64,000 nucleotides of DNA from Branchiostoma belcheri (taxonomy: Eukaryota > Chordata > Leptocardii > Amphioxiformes > Branchiostomatidae), in contig NW_017804353.1 of assembly GCF_001625305.1 (NCBI RefSeq), positions 5,559,276-5,623,275 of the forward strand, read 5' to 3'. The first letter of the stretch is position 1, and each line of letters opens with the position of its first letter. The position numbers were made by a program, and so were the translations under genes. Positions 40,043 to 51,830 of this stretch are shown here, one piece after another. The notes below the pieces were generated by a model. The model was given only the letters and a program-made list of their open reading frames with translations. It was not told the origin of the DNA and searched no databases.

Positions 40043-43000
40043 TTAGTCTTTCGGAGAGAAGATGTCCTCACATCTGTACTCCATCTCCGGAGAGTAAGGG
40101 TACAAGTTTCCGGAGGAGTTCTCCTCTCTCTCGAGGTTCTTCAACTCTTCCTCGAAGAAGAACTTGTCCTGCCCGAAGGCCGGTTTGAGCTGGTCTAACC
40201 AGGTCGCCTTCTCGTCGTACTGAGCGTGGAAGATCTGGTGCGTCCACTCCGGGTTTCTGGCCTGAAAAACGGAATACAGGAATATCGTTATGTGTGACAA
40301 TGGACGGTTAGTGTTCCACTAGATATCAATGTGCCAAATGTGTAAAATGACGTGTACAAATCAAAGTTATAATCCATTACAACCACTCGTCTCAAAAATA
40401 CTGTTCGCTGAAACGTTGTTTTTGGTCATTCGAGGTACGTTTTCCAGATGGAAATTTTTGAGTGACAACGAAATAGCTCACATTGAGATTTTACCCACAA
40501 GATTACATGACTATAAACCTACTTGTAACATCTTCAGCACGAAGACCTTCTCGCCGGCGATTTCGGACACGCCGAGAACGTGCACTTTCCCCGGTGTGGC
40601 CGACATGGACGGTCCGCGCAGGGTACGGCCCAGTCCCGATACCGACGAGAACGCCTGGTTGTAGATCTCCACTGCTCTCGCTAGGGGCACCTGGACATAG
40701 AACACATCGGTACATTCTAAACGTTATCATATTGATTAGATGTGACATATTGAGGTTCCTTCTGTGTCTATATGTGTCTGTGTCCACGAGGCCTAAGGGG
40801 GTTGGGAAAGCAGAATTCTCGAAAAATAGGGTCCGACTAGCCAGGGATGTGGGTTCATCATTAGGGTTTCTTTTCTTTTTTTCACTCGGGCGCAGGCAAG
40901 TGAACTCCCCTGGCCTATTAGTTTTCCTAATTCAAGGATTTGAGCTCAATCTTACTGTTTTAAATCCGTGTTGTTAGTCTGGTAAAGACTATTCTAAGAT
41001 AGTGACAGGTGTCAAGATTAGATAACGGGGCTTGGTCATCCATTTAAGGCATTCCATACTAGGTCGCCTATAATAAGGACATCCCAGGGCTAGGGACCTT
41101 TAAGTATTTCCGTCCTTATCCGAGAACACGTGAGGGCCAAGCGTGCATGCTTTCCTTGATTACTAGACTATTCTAAGATTCTGGGACTGGACAGAACGAG
41201 ATACCGTTGTATTATTCTTGTCTATTAGCTAGAAATATCGCAGCTCACTTGGCCCACCTAATTCTCAATAGTCAACAGCTTTAACTTCAATTAGATGCTC
41301 AATGCCTATACCGATAGGACGGAAAAACATCTGGAAATTTCAAAGTTAACTGTACTGGTTAGGTGAGATATACATCAGAGAAAGAGGGAAAGACACAATG
41401 TTGACTATGACTCCCGGGGATCGGACACGCACCACACGCGGCGTGTCAGTTTACAACCGAACGTACAACCACTAGGCCAAAAGGTCCAGGGCCCATTGGG
41501 CTGGGCAGTTAGTTAGTGACGCGTATACCAGCTGTTACAATAGTATACATGTATATGTATCACTATAGCTACCTCAAAGTAGTGCCTCGCGCCCGTGTCT
41601 CTCTCCACGAACATGTAGTACGGGATGACGCCCAGCCGGGTCTCTGTGCGGACCAGGCGGGCCCAGGTGGCGGGGTCGGCGTTGACGTGGTTGACGAGCG
41701 GCGCCTGTGCCCGGATCACGGCGCCCGTCATCCGCAGCCGCCGGATGGCTTCCTGCACGGTCGGCGTGGACAGCTCCCGCGGGTGGGTGAAGTGGGCCAT
41801 GATGGCCAACTGTCGACCTGACTTCACCACCTGGGAAAACAGGATCAGAAGTGATGGGTCATTTGATCCTGATGAAGGCCCCATGTTTTCTCAGAACATT
41901 TTACAATTCCTGGCACTGCATGTGTTTCAAGATTTTTTTACAGACGATTTCATAATTCTTTGCACTACGTAGAATATTTCATAGTTCTTGGCACTTCGTA
42001 CAGGTATTTGGAGTTTATGTTGTATGTCGGGCTGCTAATACTGTTCAAACAGAGGTTTGGGTTTTGACTTAAGCTTAATTTTGGCGTGTTTTATGGCTTT
42101 TGGGGGGGGGGGCTTTCTCTTTTGCACTGGTATCTTTTTTTAATACGAAAATTGGTCTTTTGCCTCACCTCCTCGAATATTCGCAGCAGATCGTCCGAGT
42201 CTGTGTCGGTGACGTAGCGGTAGGGCCAGTAGGCCAGGGACTTGGTGCCGATGCGGACGGTGGAGAGGTGGTCCAGACACGGGTCCTTCAGCAGGGGCAG
42301 GATGTACCCGCCAAGCCGCGCGGCCGACATCACCATCGGGTCCCCTCCCGTCAGCAACAGGTCGCTCACGTGCCGGTTCTGGGGTTTATAAAAACGATTA
42401 GCGCAATGTCGGCAATACGACTGTTTTAATTTAAAATGTGTCTGAACTTGTGCATAGCATATAAAGTTTGCTGTCGGACAAGCGTATATCACAAATTTCA
42501 GACATTCAGACCGTACTTGCAATGGTTAACACCCAACAAGCAGGGCTATGTATTTTTTTTGCCCTGGATCCAATACCATCGTCTAAATTTGTAACTGACT
42601 TTTATAATATTGAATCATATTGGCTAGATAATAAAATGTCTCACCCGCCGCAAGTAGATTTGAAGCAGTTTGGAGTCATCAGACTGGAACTGTTGGGGAC
42701 TAGAAATGTACAAAAACAAACACGAACCTTTTACAACCATTTACATCAACAATGTATAGTTCTTCTTTTCCACTTAACAATTGGACAAAATTTTTAACGA
42801 TTTATAAACCACACACGAACACAAATACTAGTATCTAGATAAGAAATGAAGAGTCGTGGCCTGTTCTTCTTACACTAATAGTTGGTCTGCATTTGCAGTA
42901 TCAAACTGAGTGTTTGGTACATGTATGTTGCTCTGTGTAGTAGTAGTATAGTCGTAATAATATAGTCTCAACCTTATGTCCCAATATACATTGAGAAGGC

Positions 43001-46000
43001 GGTAACTTTCTATATTTCTACTCTGATTGAAACTGAACAAGTTGCAGTTTTGGAGGTTCTCTCGGTCTTACCTGCCGACAGACGTGAACTGTGCCCAGCG
43101 GAAGCAGTACGTACAGTAGGCGTGACAGAACTGCCCCTCTGCCGGGAAGAACAGGACGGTTTCCCGGTACTTGTGCTGCAAGCCCGGGAGAGGGAGACCG
43201 TCAACCCGGGGAACGTTCAGCGTCTTCTGCTGGGCGGGGTGCGGGTTCATCTCTTTCCGAATCCGCTCCGCTTCCCGCTGGAGCACCGTGCGTGGAGCTT
43301 TGTTCTGCAGCAACCTAGAACAGGAACAACCCAACAAACCTTGTTGAGCGGAAGTTTCTCTCAACGTTTCTAGCGGAACAGACTGATTTGGTGTTAACCG
43401 TCATCTTCATTTTTCCTGGTTTTCCCTGATGAAGCTAAGTTCTAGACTAATTAAACTTTTAATAACTATAACGCATGCAAGAAGATGTTGAAGACAAGCG
43501 AATTTCACCATCCCATTCCCTTTCCTATATGCAGCATTAACAGTTTCACAACTACACATGTATTTCTCTTTACTTCATTCTACATTGCTCATTACATTTA
43601 AGTCAGTAACTACGTCTGTCGGCACTAATATTATACTGACATCCCAGGCAAAAAAATACACCGTCGTGTACACATCATTAGCTGTACATTATCATCATAA
43701 GTTCTCTATTGTCGACTTGGGCGTTCGTACGCTGGTCATTGTCATATTGTCCTTGGTTGGTGAATTATGTTGATTTTTTTATATCGACTCACATTGGAAT
43801 TATTTCATCTCCTTCCAGAACAATAGAGGATGCTTATAACTAATTCCGAAAGATCGAAACGTTTTTCGACTGCCATGTATTTCCTGACTTGGCGAGAGCA
43901 GTATCAGTCGAATTTTCCCTCCAAACAACTCCTCGAAGAGTATGCTCATCGAGAGAGTCCTCCCCCAAAAAAGTGTCAACCCCTAAAGTGATGAATGATG
44001 ACGGTGAACACCGAATCTAGTCCCTTCCTACAACATTGTGTACAAGAACCGTTACACTTATACATTGCAAAGATGTATGGACAGAATGGAAACATCTTAC
44101 TGCTTGAAGACAGCTTTCAGCTGGCATCAGGGATCCACCGAACAGCGTTCCCCGGCTGTAAGGTGTCGGCTCCCAATACTGCAAACATACCAGGAGGTAA
44201 CCCACACCGTAACATCACACACTTCGCGCTGCACAAGGCGAGAGCGAGAACGCAAAGACACAGAACAAAACCTTACATGCCCTACAAGCTAGTTCTGACG
44301 CCTAGAGGGGCTGATTGTCACCACGTTTCCAATACGAAACAATATCTTACTAAATTGCCAGACTAACATAAAAACGTGGGTTCAAAATCAGGGGAGATAA
44401 TTTATTTTGCCAGGGGAGTTTATCTATTTGCTCCCGCTGACTGAATCTGTTGGCAAATTATTTCCCTTTTTTGCTGAATTCTATTATCATTAAACCCCTG
44501 GAAGGCCTGTTGGAGGATACCAATTTCCACCCTCAGTACCGACAACCGAAAGGGTGGTTGCATGTGACGTTAAAATAACCACCGTCGCCATTTTGGTGGT
44601 TGTATAGAACCAAGATAGCGACTCAGGTAGTGGAGTTTGTCGTACTATTATAAAGGTCTGATACTCCCTAAACATGCACAAGACTACAAGCGGACATCTT
44701 TAAGTTCACGCCAACCAGTAGTCTGGAACATTTCCCATATATAAGGTATCAGCAAATGTCTTTAAACCCACCAATTTGGCGGACGCTACTCTAAGCAACG
44801 TTCACGTGTGATTGCACACACATCCCATAAAGTATTTACCCCATGGCGAATCATTATACACAATGTACAACCGTCGTTTGTTACGGCCTGAGCTTTCTAC
44901 CGTTGTCAATAACATTTCTTCATTGTAATCCTTGGCAGCGTCGATGAATAATGTCTAACTTTTTATATCAACAGGTGGGTGGTATTCAACCCCTCTAAGG
45001 CTTGGCGAGCACCGACATAAGCGAGGGAGGGAGGCTAAGCTTTAATACACTACATACGTCCGCAACGGAAAGTTTTAGACCAACTATTTCCAGTGACTCG
45101 GAACAAAAGTTACAGTGAACTTGAATACTTCGTCAGACTTCATAGAAGATGTCTTCATGACTGAAAAAAACGTTCAGATTTCCAATAATGACGGATTAAA
45201 CAAAAAAATTCTGAATTGTTTTTTTTCTTCCGATAATTTTGATATGTCAAGATGAAGTTAAATAAAACAGTTATTAATATTTCTGTAAGTTATGTACTTT
45301 ACAAGGTATTTATGTCAACAAAAGCCGTCATAGAAATAAAAATGATAATAAAAGAGAGCGAATATTCATAGTTTTTTCCGTAAAAAGCAAGTGAAATCTT
45401 AAAAGTGTCTTAGTTGGTTTACAGAAGTAGAGTGGTTCCTCGGCATGGTGCCCCCAAAAATACTCATCATGTACTTATCTAAGAAAATATCTGACCACCA
45501 AGACAAATACCGTACACAACCCTTTAGTTAGAAACAACATGTACTACACACAAAGTAGACTAACATGACATAGAAGTGGAACTCACTTGCTGATTCGCTC
45601 CAGTGCCTCAGGCATCAGCATGTCAGGCTGCGGGAAGGTCAGTTGGAAGATGGGGTCCTCGGGCACGTTGGACCAGTCGATCAGCTCCTGCACCACGTAG
45701 TTGTTGGTGCGCATCGGCAGGACCGTGGCGGCGGCGACGTACGGGGTCGGGTCCAGGTGTTTGGCCGCCTCGGGCAGGTACGTGTTCAGCACTGACGGGA
45801 TCTACACGGCGGAGAAATGTTCGGTTCTTTAATGGTAAATCTGAAGTGTCACTGTTTGCTATGGAATCGGGAAGTTTTTTTGAGAGCGTGAAAGATTGCT
45901 ACCTTTTTCTTGGACCATCTAAAAGTGTGTGTTTCCTCTAGGGTCGACTGACTACGTTTTGCAAATCCAGGTAGAACTTCCGCAGTGCGCTTGTTTTCAG

Positions 46001-47981
46001 GCAGAATAGCACCTGTGCGAGACTAATAAGGCTGCACCCATGTAGTCAAGGTCCAACTTGAAGGTCGTGTTGTTCAGTTTTTTTTGATGACGAATAATAC
46101 ATAAAATATTTCTTTAGTCGTTTTTGCTTTGTCTCCTACGGGCAATAATACACTTCAATTTGTAACAGTTCGTCGTAATCTAAATACTGTGCCTTTTTTA
46201 GGTCAATTTGGCTATCCCTTTGTGGACTATGAGTTTGTTGTGCACCTCGAGAGGTAACGTGCGGTAACCTTGCAGACGTCTGGACGTGTTAGACGTGCCT
46301 CACTGAACCACATAAATGGCTGACATAAATTTTGTAAATTTGACATTTGAGTGAGCAGAACGTTAATTATAACTAACGGTTCTTGTGTGAACAGATAACT
46401 TAGTGTTACAGAACTAACTGGCAGAAAGAAGAAGCTCAAAGCTCACTTTATGTCCACGGAAACATGAAATGCGCCATAATTCAAGTCAGCATAATCACAG
46501 CTCAAAATGCAGCTTTTGTTCTGAATAGGTAGTGCCTACAGGCTGTTGCTTCATCAGCACTTACTGCAATCAGTCTACTGTGTAATCTGCTAGCAGGTAT
46601 TGAAGGCCTTAGTGGAGGGATATCGTTATTTTTTACCGTGCCGTGCTCACACTCGAAGAGTGAGTGCAAAAAATAGTCTCCACCAGGCTCCTTTGAACTT
46701 TACAGGCTGATTAAATTGTTGAAATCTGCCTAAAAAGAATGTAAATGACCTGCCTGGCCTGCACGTAGCAAAAAAAAAATTTAGCCCCCCAGTATCTGCT
46801 TGGAGATGACCAAACTTACCGATCGGGTGGCATAATGTCCAAGCAGATGTTGGGAGGCTAAGTCACCTTTTTTGTGCCCTTTCAGTGAGGAGACAGATTG
46901 ACATACTATAGAAAAGAGCAGTTAGGAAAACGTAAAGATTTATTTTCCTGACCCTAAATATCTGCTTGGAGACTAACAGTTTGGATCGCTCTGCCTTTTT
47001 CTTGGACACATTTTGTTCTAAGTACCTGCGGCATAATTACTCGGATTACGACATACCACAGATTCCTTTCAACCATCACACGAATCGTAAACAGTATTGT
47101 TTTACATTACACGCATAAAGCCTTGCAGGGACACGGTTCCTTTTTCCTGTTGAATAACTTGGAAATCGTGGATTTTCAAGGCACCAATTTGGCATTCACT
47201 TGTGGTCAAAGTTGAGAGGTATTTTAGCCCACGCTAATTTCTTTGGTTGTCTGTAATCACGATGAGGGATCCGGAATTCGCCCGCGTCGCTCGACTGATT
47301 CTACTATTTGGAGGGATTTGCCCAAATAAATACCGGCCAACGCTGCTGTGAAGTGACCACTTGTTGTCGGCGCAACGTGGGTTGTATACAATACCGGTGC
47401 CCCAGTTTTCTGAAGTGCTGTGTCTGGATCAATCCATGCACCAAATTAGGAAAATTAGGTTAGGTCACAGGTCAGTTGAGAAACAATGGCGTTCAGGAAG
47501 TAAAAACGCCGGCATAGACGTGACTAGAACGAATGACCCATATTTAAGCAGAGAAGCTACCCCTGAATTCCAGCAAATAGAAATTACCTGAACTCTAGAC
47601 CATCGCATCTCAATGAAACAACAAGTCACTGTTTCATAAAATATGACACTGGTTGTACATGTACCAAGTTACCCCTTGTTGTTCTTTTCATGATACACAA
47701 GATCGGCTTAAATAAAGACCACAATAAAATGATAAAACACTAAATACGTACATATTAAAAGTTTCTTGAGATGTTAGTACATGTACATAGTAAGACACAT
47801 ATAAACCTACCAAGCTCCGTGTGTAGAGACGAAGCCGGTTGTGATTCCGCATGGTCGGGTAGACGGTCGGCTCAAAGTCCTCGTCTCTCTTCTCGGAGAC
47901 GGACGTCAGCGTGCTCTTCAACCGTCTGGCGGATCGCGGACGGATCCGCAAGAGATAGGCAGACAGAGACGATCGAAGCAT
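40043..47981 (-). CDS. KamA-family radical SAM enzyme (lysine 2,3-aminomutase-like)
   Basis: KamA enzymes use a 4Fe-4S cluster, S-adenosylmethionine and PLP to move an amino group to the neighbouring carbon. Eight exons, all GT-AG and in phase: 47811-47981, 45587-45801, 43072-43314, 42645-42699, 42169-42378, 41573-41830, 40523-40690, 40043-40261; 512 residues. The first 23 residues (MLRSSLSAYLLRIRPRSARR...) are rich in Arg/Ser/Leu and lack acids, like a mitochondrial leader. Visible motifs: RTNNYVVQELIDW and LTFPQP (exon 2); the radical SAM cluster CHAYCTYC followed by FRW, keeping the carboxylate-binding Arg (exon 3); LLLTGGDPMVM (exon 5); GVIPYYMFV (exon 6); MSATPGK, whose Lys is the expected PLP Schiff-base residue (exon 7). 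The 55-base exon 4 uses an acceptor at TTTCTAG. Aspartates that bind the lysine side chain in the clostridial enzyme look replaced. An acceptor at 48003 indicates an upstream non-coding exon. Confidence 0.9.
42040..42145 (+). mobile_element. Decayed end of a CTCCAAGCAGA-family MITE
   Basis: TTCAAACAGAGGTTTGGGTTTTGAC, TTTTGGCGTG and CTCTTTTGCACTGGTAT parallel the left arm of the element at 1796. No right end is found. It borders the exon 5 donor of the KamA-like gene. Confidence 0.55.
46780..46980. mobile_element. Decayed CCAAGCAGAT-family MITE ends
   Basis: Three family ends lie close together: ATCTGCTTGGAGAT at about 46795, TGTCCAAGCAGATG at about 46847 and ATCTGCTTGGAGACTA at about 46966. 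The last two could bound a copy of about 130 bases. No target duplication is visible. It lies in the first coding intron of the KamA-like gene. Confidence 0.5.
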
Positions 47982-48364
47982 CGTTCTTCTTCAAGTTCTA
48001 GTCCTGGAAACGTACAAACACAACAAAGATCTTGACGCCCACCGGGACTAACCAAGGGTAGTATGATCCGCAGAGCTGTTAGTCGGGTTTTACATGTCAA
48101 GTGTGTCACCTGCTAGAAATTTGGCATGGTAACTTGTGTAGGCTAAACACGTTACAAACGTCTGACCTCGCGCACGGCTTCCCATTTGTGGTGGAATTTG
48201 GCATTGGATGGTTCGCATTACAAAAACAGACTGGGTTAGTTGTTGCGATAGGATCTGATGTTAGTACATGTAGTAGGTCGACTAGAAGTGACTCCGTGAC
48301 GGAAAAGTACTACAGTACAAGCTTTAACAAGAGTAACTTCGCATATTTTCAGATGATTATACGC

Positions 48365-48538
48365 CGATGTCACTACCCTGGAAAGTCAGAGTACAGCGGG
48401 TCGCGGCTGATTTCTCTTAGCGGGGGCGCTAACTACCCTGGCCGGCTGGATCGTGTTTCGCGGGTATATGTGCTTGTTGGGCCGATAAGAAATCAGCCGC
48501 GACCCGCTGTACTCTGGCTTTCCAGGGTACGATGTCAC
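48365..48538. mobile_element. Foldback MITE, TACCCTGGAAAGTC family, perfect 9-bp target duplication
   Basis: The 156-base element (48374-48529) has arms of about 40 bases. It opens TACCCTGGAAAGTCAGAG and includes GCGGGTCGCGGCTGATTT; the right arm is its inverse. CGATGTCAC at 48365-48373 and 48530-48538 is identical. There is no coding sequence. Confidence 0.85.
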
Positions 48539-48539
48539 C

Positions 48540-50995
48540 AGTGTTAGTTACTGGCGACGGACGGAGACCATTCTTGGCGTGCAACAGTCCGATAACTCTA
48601 GATATGACCGATAAAACACGGTCACATACATTCTATACAACACGTGAAAAGTTCGATCTGAAGTTCGTTTTCTTGCAGAGGGGGCCGGCGTTTCCTGCAC
48701 GAAGATGAGAAGGGTCCGGTCTTTTTGCTGCTTTTTCGTAAGGACTGTGAACAATGCCTTTGACTTTGTCACGCTGAAGCACCATCACAATGGGTATAAT
48801 TATGAACATGCCTGGGGTTACGTGAATAGCTGCATACACCAGAGCAGTCATGTATGAACAAGGCCATTATATAGATAGATTCTTTATATATGGTGACGTT
48901 ATGTGTCCATCCAAGTTAAGACCCCCAATCCTATCTTCTGTGATCACTGTCACTCACACTTTTGCTCTAGGGTTCTAACGCTGGTATAAACAAAAGTACT
49001 AGTAGTAGTATTGGACAGGTAAGGATCAGACTTACCCCTTGTCTAGACACAAGTCATGTTGGCTCTAAAAACAGACGAACTGAATCAATGGACATTATCA
49101 TCATGGCCTGCGTGAATACAGTGCGGTGTTTCACAGACCAATTCCCTTCGAAACTTGTGTTTTTTTTTTCATTTTTCTAAAATTACAAGAACTTCGCTCT
49201 TGTCTTGCCATTTAATTCGCAAACAACAAATTTCTGGTTCAGTGCAAACATTATATGATATATGGGATGCCCTTCTGGTTGCTTGCTGCTTGCTTGTGTT
49301 TAAATGTTTTAGATCATAGTTGTTTACGTTTCAATGTTTTCAATCGTTATGTAAAACTTGACACAGCATCTGGCGCTGTGCTAACGTCTGGCAAAACAGT
49401 CGGCTTGTAAGATCTTGTAACTCTACTCTTGTAAGTCGTCAACATAAAAAAATAGTATGGAACAAGAATCTCGCGCTAAATATCACATGTAAACACTTAT
49501 ACTAGTAACATAATTTTATCTTAGATTGACAAAAAACAACTTTAGGAGTCATAACCACTGACGGGGAAACGACCACACTGACATGACGGGGGAACGATGA
49601 CACATCGCTATCGTGCCCCGCTTGGGGCAGCCGTCCGGTGAGTAGTAAGAACTAGTTAGTATGTGTTGACACGGACCTCCATATAGAGACATGGCAGAAG
49701 CCCAGCCAAAACAGTAGCCCAGGAGGTCCAGTAGTAGAGGAGGGTGGGGTCATGTTACGGAGGGGCACTACCAGTAGTAGGTCTTGTCCGGGGCGGACTC
49801 GGTTTGCTGGGACTGGGAGTCCAGTTAGTAGTTAGCTAAATAGTCCGCTCCCCAAAATCACAATCAACTACCCCGCCGATAATTCTGAACACATATTACT
49901 AGTAACATCACCCGACGGTTGTTGAGATGAGTTGGGGCCCAGTCTTGTTGGTGGGGTAGCGGATCTTGGGGAGCGGACAAGCCAAGCAAGACTGAACCCC
50001 GACGGCTTGGGCTTGGCCCCCTGCCACCGGGGGGCCGTCAAGTAGGACTCTATCTACAGGCTTCCGCACAGCACACAAAACGGTTTCGGGAAGAAAGTCA
50101 TACGAAAGACCCGAAAGGACTGAATTCGAAACTTGCGGTCGCATAAAACTCATGTTACTTGGTGGGCCCATGGTCGACCGAAGACGCGTCTTGAGGAATA
50201 TCTAATAGACCGGAAACCCTTGCTTGTGGATGCGTCGGTATGTCTCTAAAACTGTCGTTTTCGGTTGAACAAATAGTAAACTCAGCTCGCGACAGAAGTT
50301 TCTGCATAGTATTGCCGTCAAAGTATGTGTAGAGAGTGACCTACCGTGCGCTGTAAAGGTGGATCCGATGTTCCTGTTGGATGTACCGGGTACTGACAAA
50401 GACAACACGTTCTCAGACCCGTGCCCTGCTACGCCCCTCAGGCTTTTCAGACCAGATGTCCCGGATGTAAGGCCATCTGAGGCCAGGTTACCGGTTCTCA
50501 CACCGCCTTGAGGACATTATGCAAACAACTGACCACGAAACCCGACACAAGGAGGTCACTACCGTTATACAATGATTTAGTATTGTTTAAAATCGCGCCA
50601 AGGATCTATAAATTCAAATCCGAACCAAGGCAGCCATTCTGGGACTTTTGGAGACAATGACCTCACTCAACCTGATCAAGTCAATCCAACTTCTAAGACC
50701 TTGTAAGTAAGTTGTAAAGACCTTACAAGACACGTCCTTGGTTTTTCTCATCACAACGTTTCAGACCCTATTTAAACCTCATTGTCCGAAGTAAGTATAC
50801 TACTTGATCCTACATGTACATGTATTCAGATTTCTGTTATGACATAATTCAATGGACCAACTTGACTAAACCAATCACCACATAGGCATCTGGAACCTTT
50901 TAGTAGTTTTACCTCAATAGGTTAGCCTGGGGGCACCGCATGGGTTTCAGGGACTGTACATTCTTGTTCACCTTAGTAGGTAAGATCAGGTAAAC
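48540..50995. other. No firm gene; short minus-strand frames upstream of the KamA-like gene
   Basis: Minus-strand frames at 48633-48851 (72 codons, hydrophobic start MTALVYAAIHV...), 49908-50171 and 50202-50501 lie upstream of the KamA-like gene. None resembles a known domain. They could hold a 5' non-coding exon of that gene, which must exist because its first coding exon is preceded by a splice acceptor. Confidence 0.35.
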
Positions 50996-50999
50996 ATAG

Positions 51000-51125
51000 C
51001 CTGCGGGTGCAATTAAAACGCCGAATACACTCTATTCAAAAATATTAGAGTGGTCTGTCTACGCTCTACATAGAATTAAAACGGCCGATCACGTTCTACG
51101 GAAAAACGCTTGCCCCCTCCTATGT
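51000..51125 (+). repeat. Second copy of the TACGTAGAATTAAAACGG-type repeat
   Basis: TGCAATTAAAACGCCGAATA, then CTACGCTCTACATAGAATTA followed by AAACGGCCGATCACG, closing with TTCTACGGAAAAACGCTTGC and CCCCCTCCTA. Unit structure and closing block match 18535-18782. Confidence 0.6.
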
Positions 51126-51830
51126 CATGTCTTCAAAGTCATGGCCTTATGTCTGGCAAGGGATGAAAAGGATACAAGTAAGTATGATGTCTTCCTATCT
51201 TTATGGAAGTCCTTTTGTGAACGTGATACATAACATAACATAAATACATATAAATCAGGCATATCCTAAATACCAGACTAAATTAGCTGTGTTGTAGTCA
51301 ATTGGTATGTTGCTGACCTGAGTTGAAGCTGTGTTGACTCAAAGAGGCTTAGTTTAGAACCCTCCCCCCCCCCCCGCTGACTAGACTCCCTCCTTAGATG
51401 TTTGGATAAGCTCCTATCACAGCATCAAGAAGGTTGTAGTGGTATTTTTATGGCTACAATAGTCAACAGACTTACAATGTTGTAGCTTGACAAAAATACC
51501 ATCAATACACAGTTGTAAAAATCAGGTGCATAGCAACAAATGACACTGCTTCCAATCCATCCAATCAGAGCAACACACGGTGTGTTTTATTACTGTCAGT
51601 AGTCAATAATTTCTCTAATAATAATTAGCCAAATCAAAGAAATCTCTTCCTGAATTACAGTCATAAATGATGCTTTAAACATTGTTATTTGACTTAATGA
51701 ATTGCAAGAGAAGGAGAACATGCAAATAATATACAGTAAGTTGTTACCATATTGCAGCTCTTCATGAGATGTAATACAATATAAATTATACTTGTATATG
51801 TAGTACTGTATTTGCAGATGGTACATTGCT

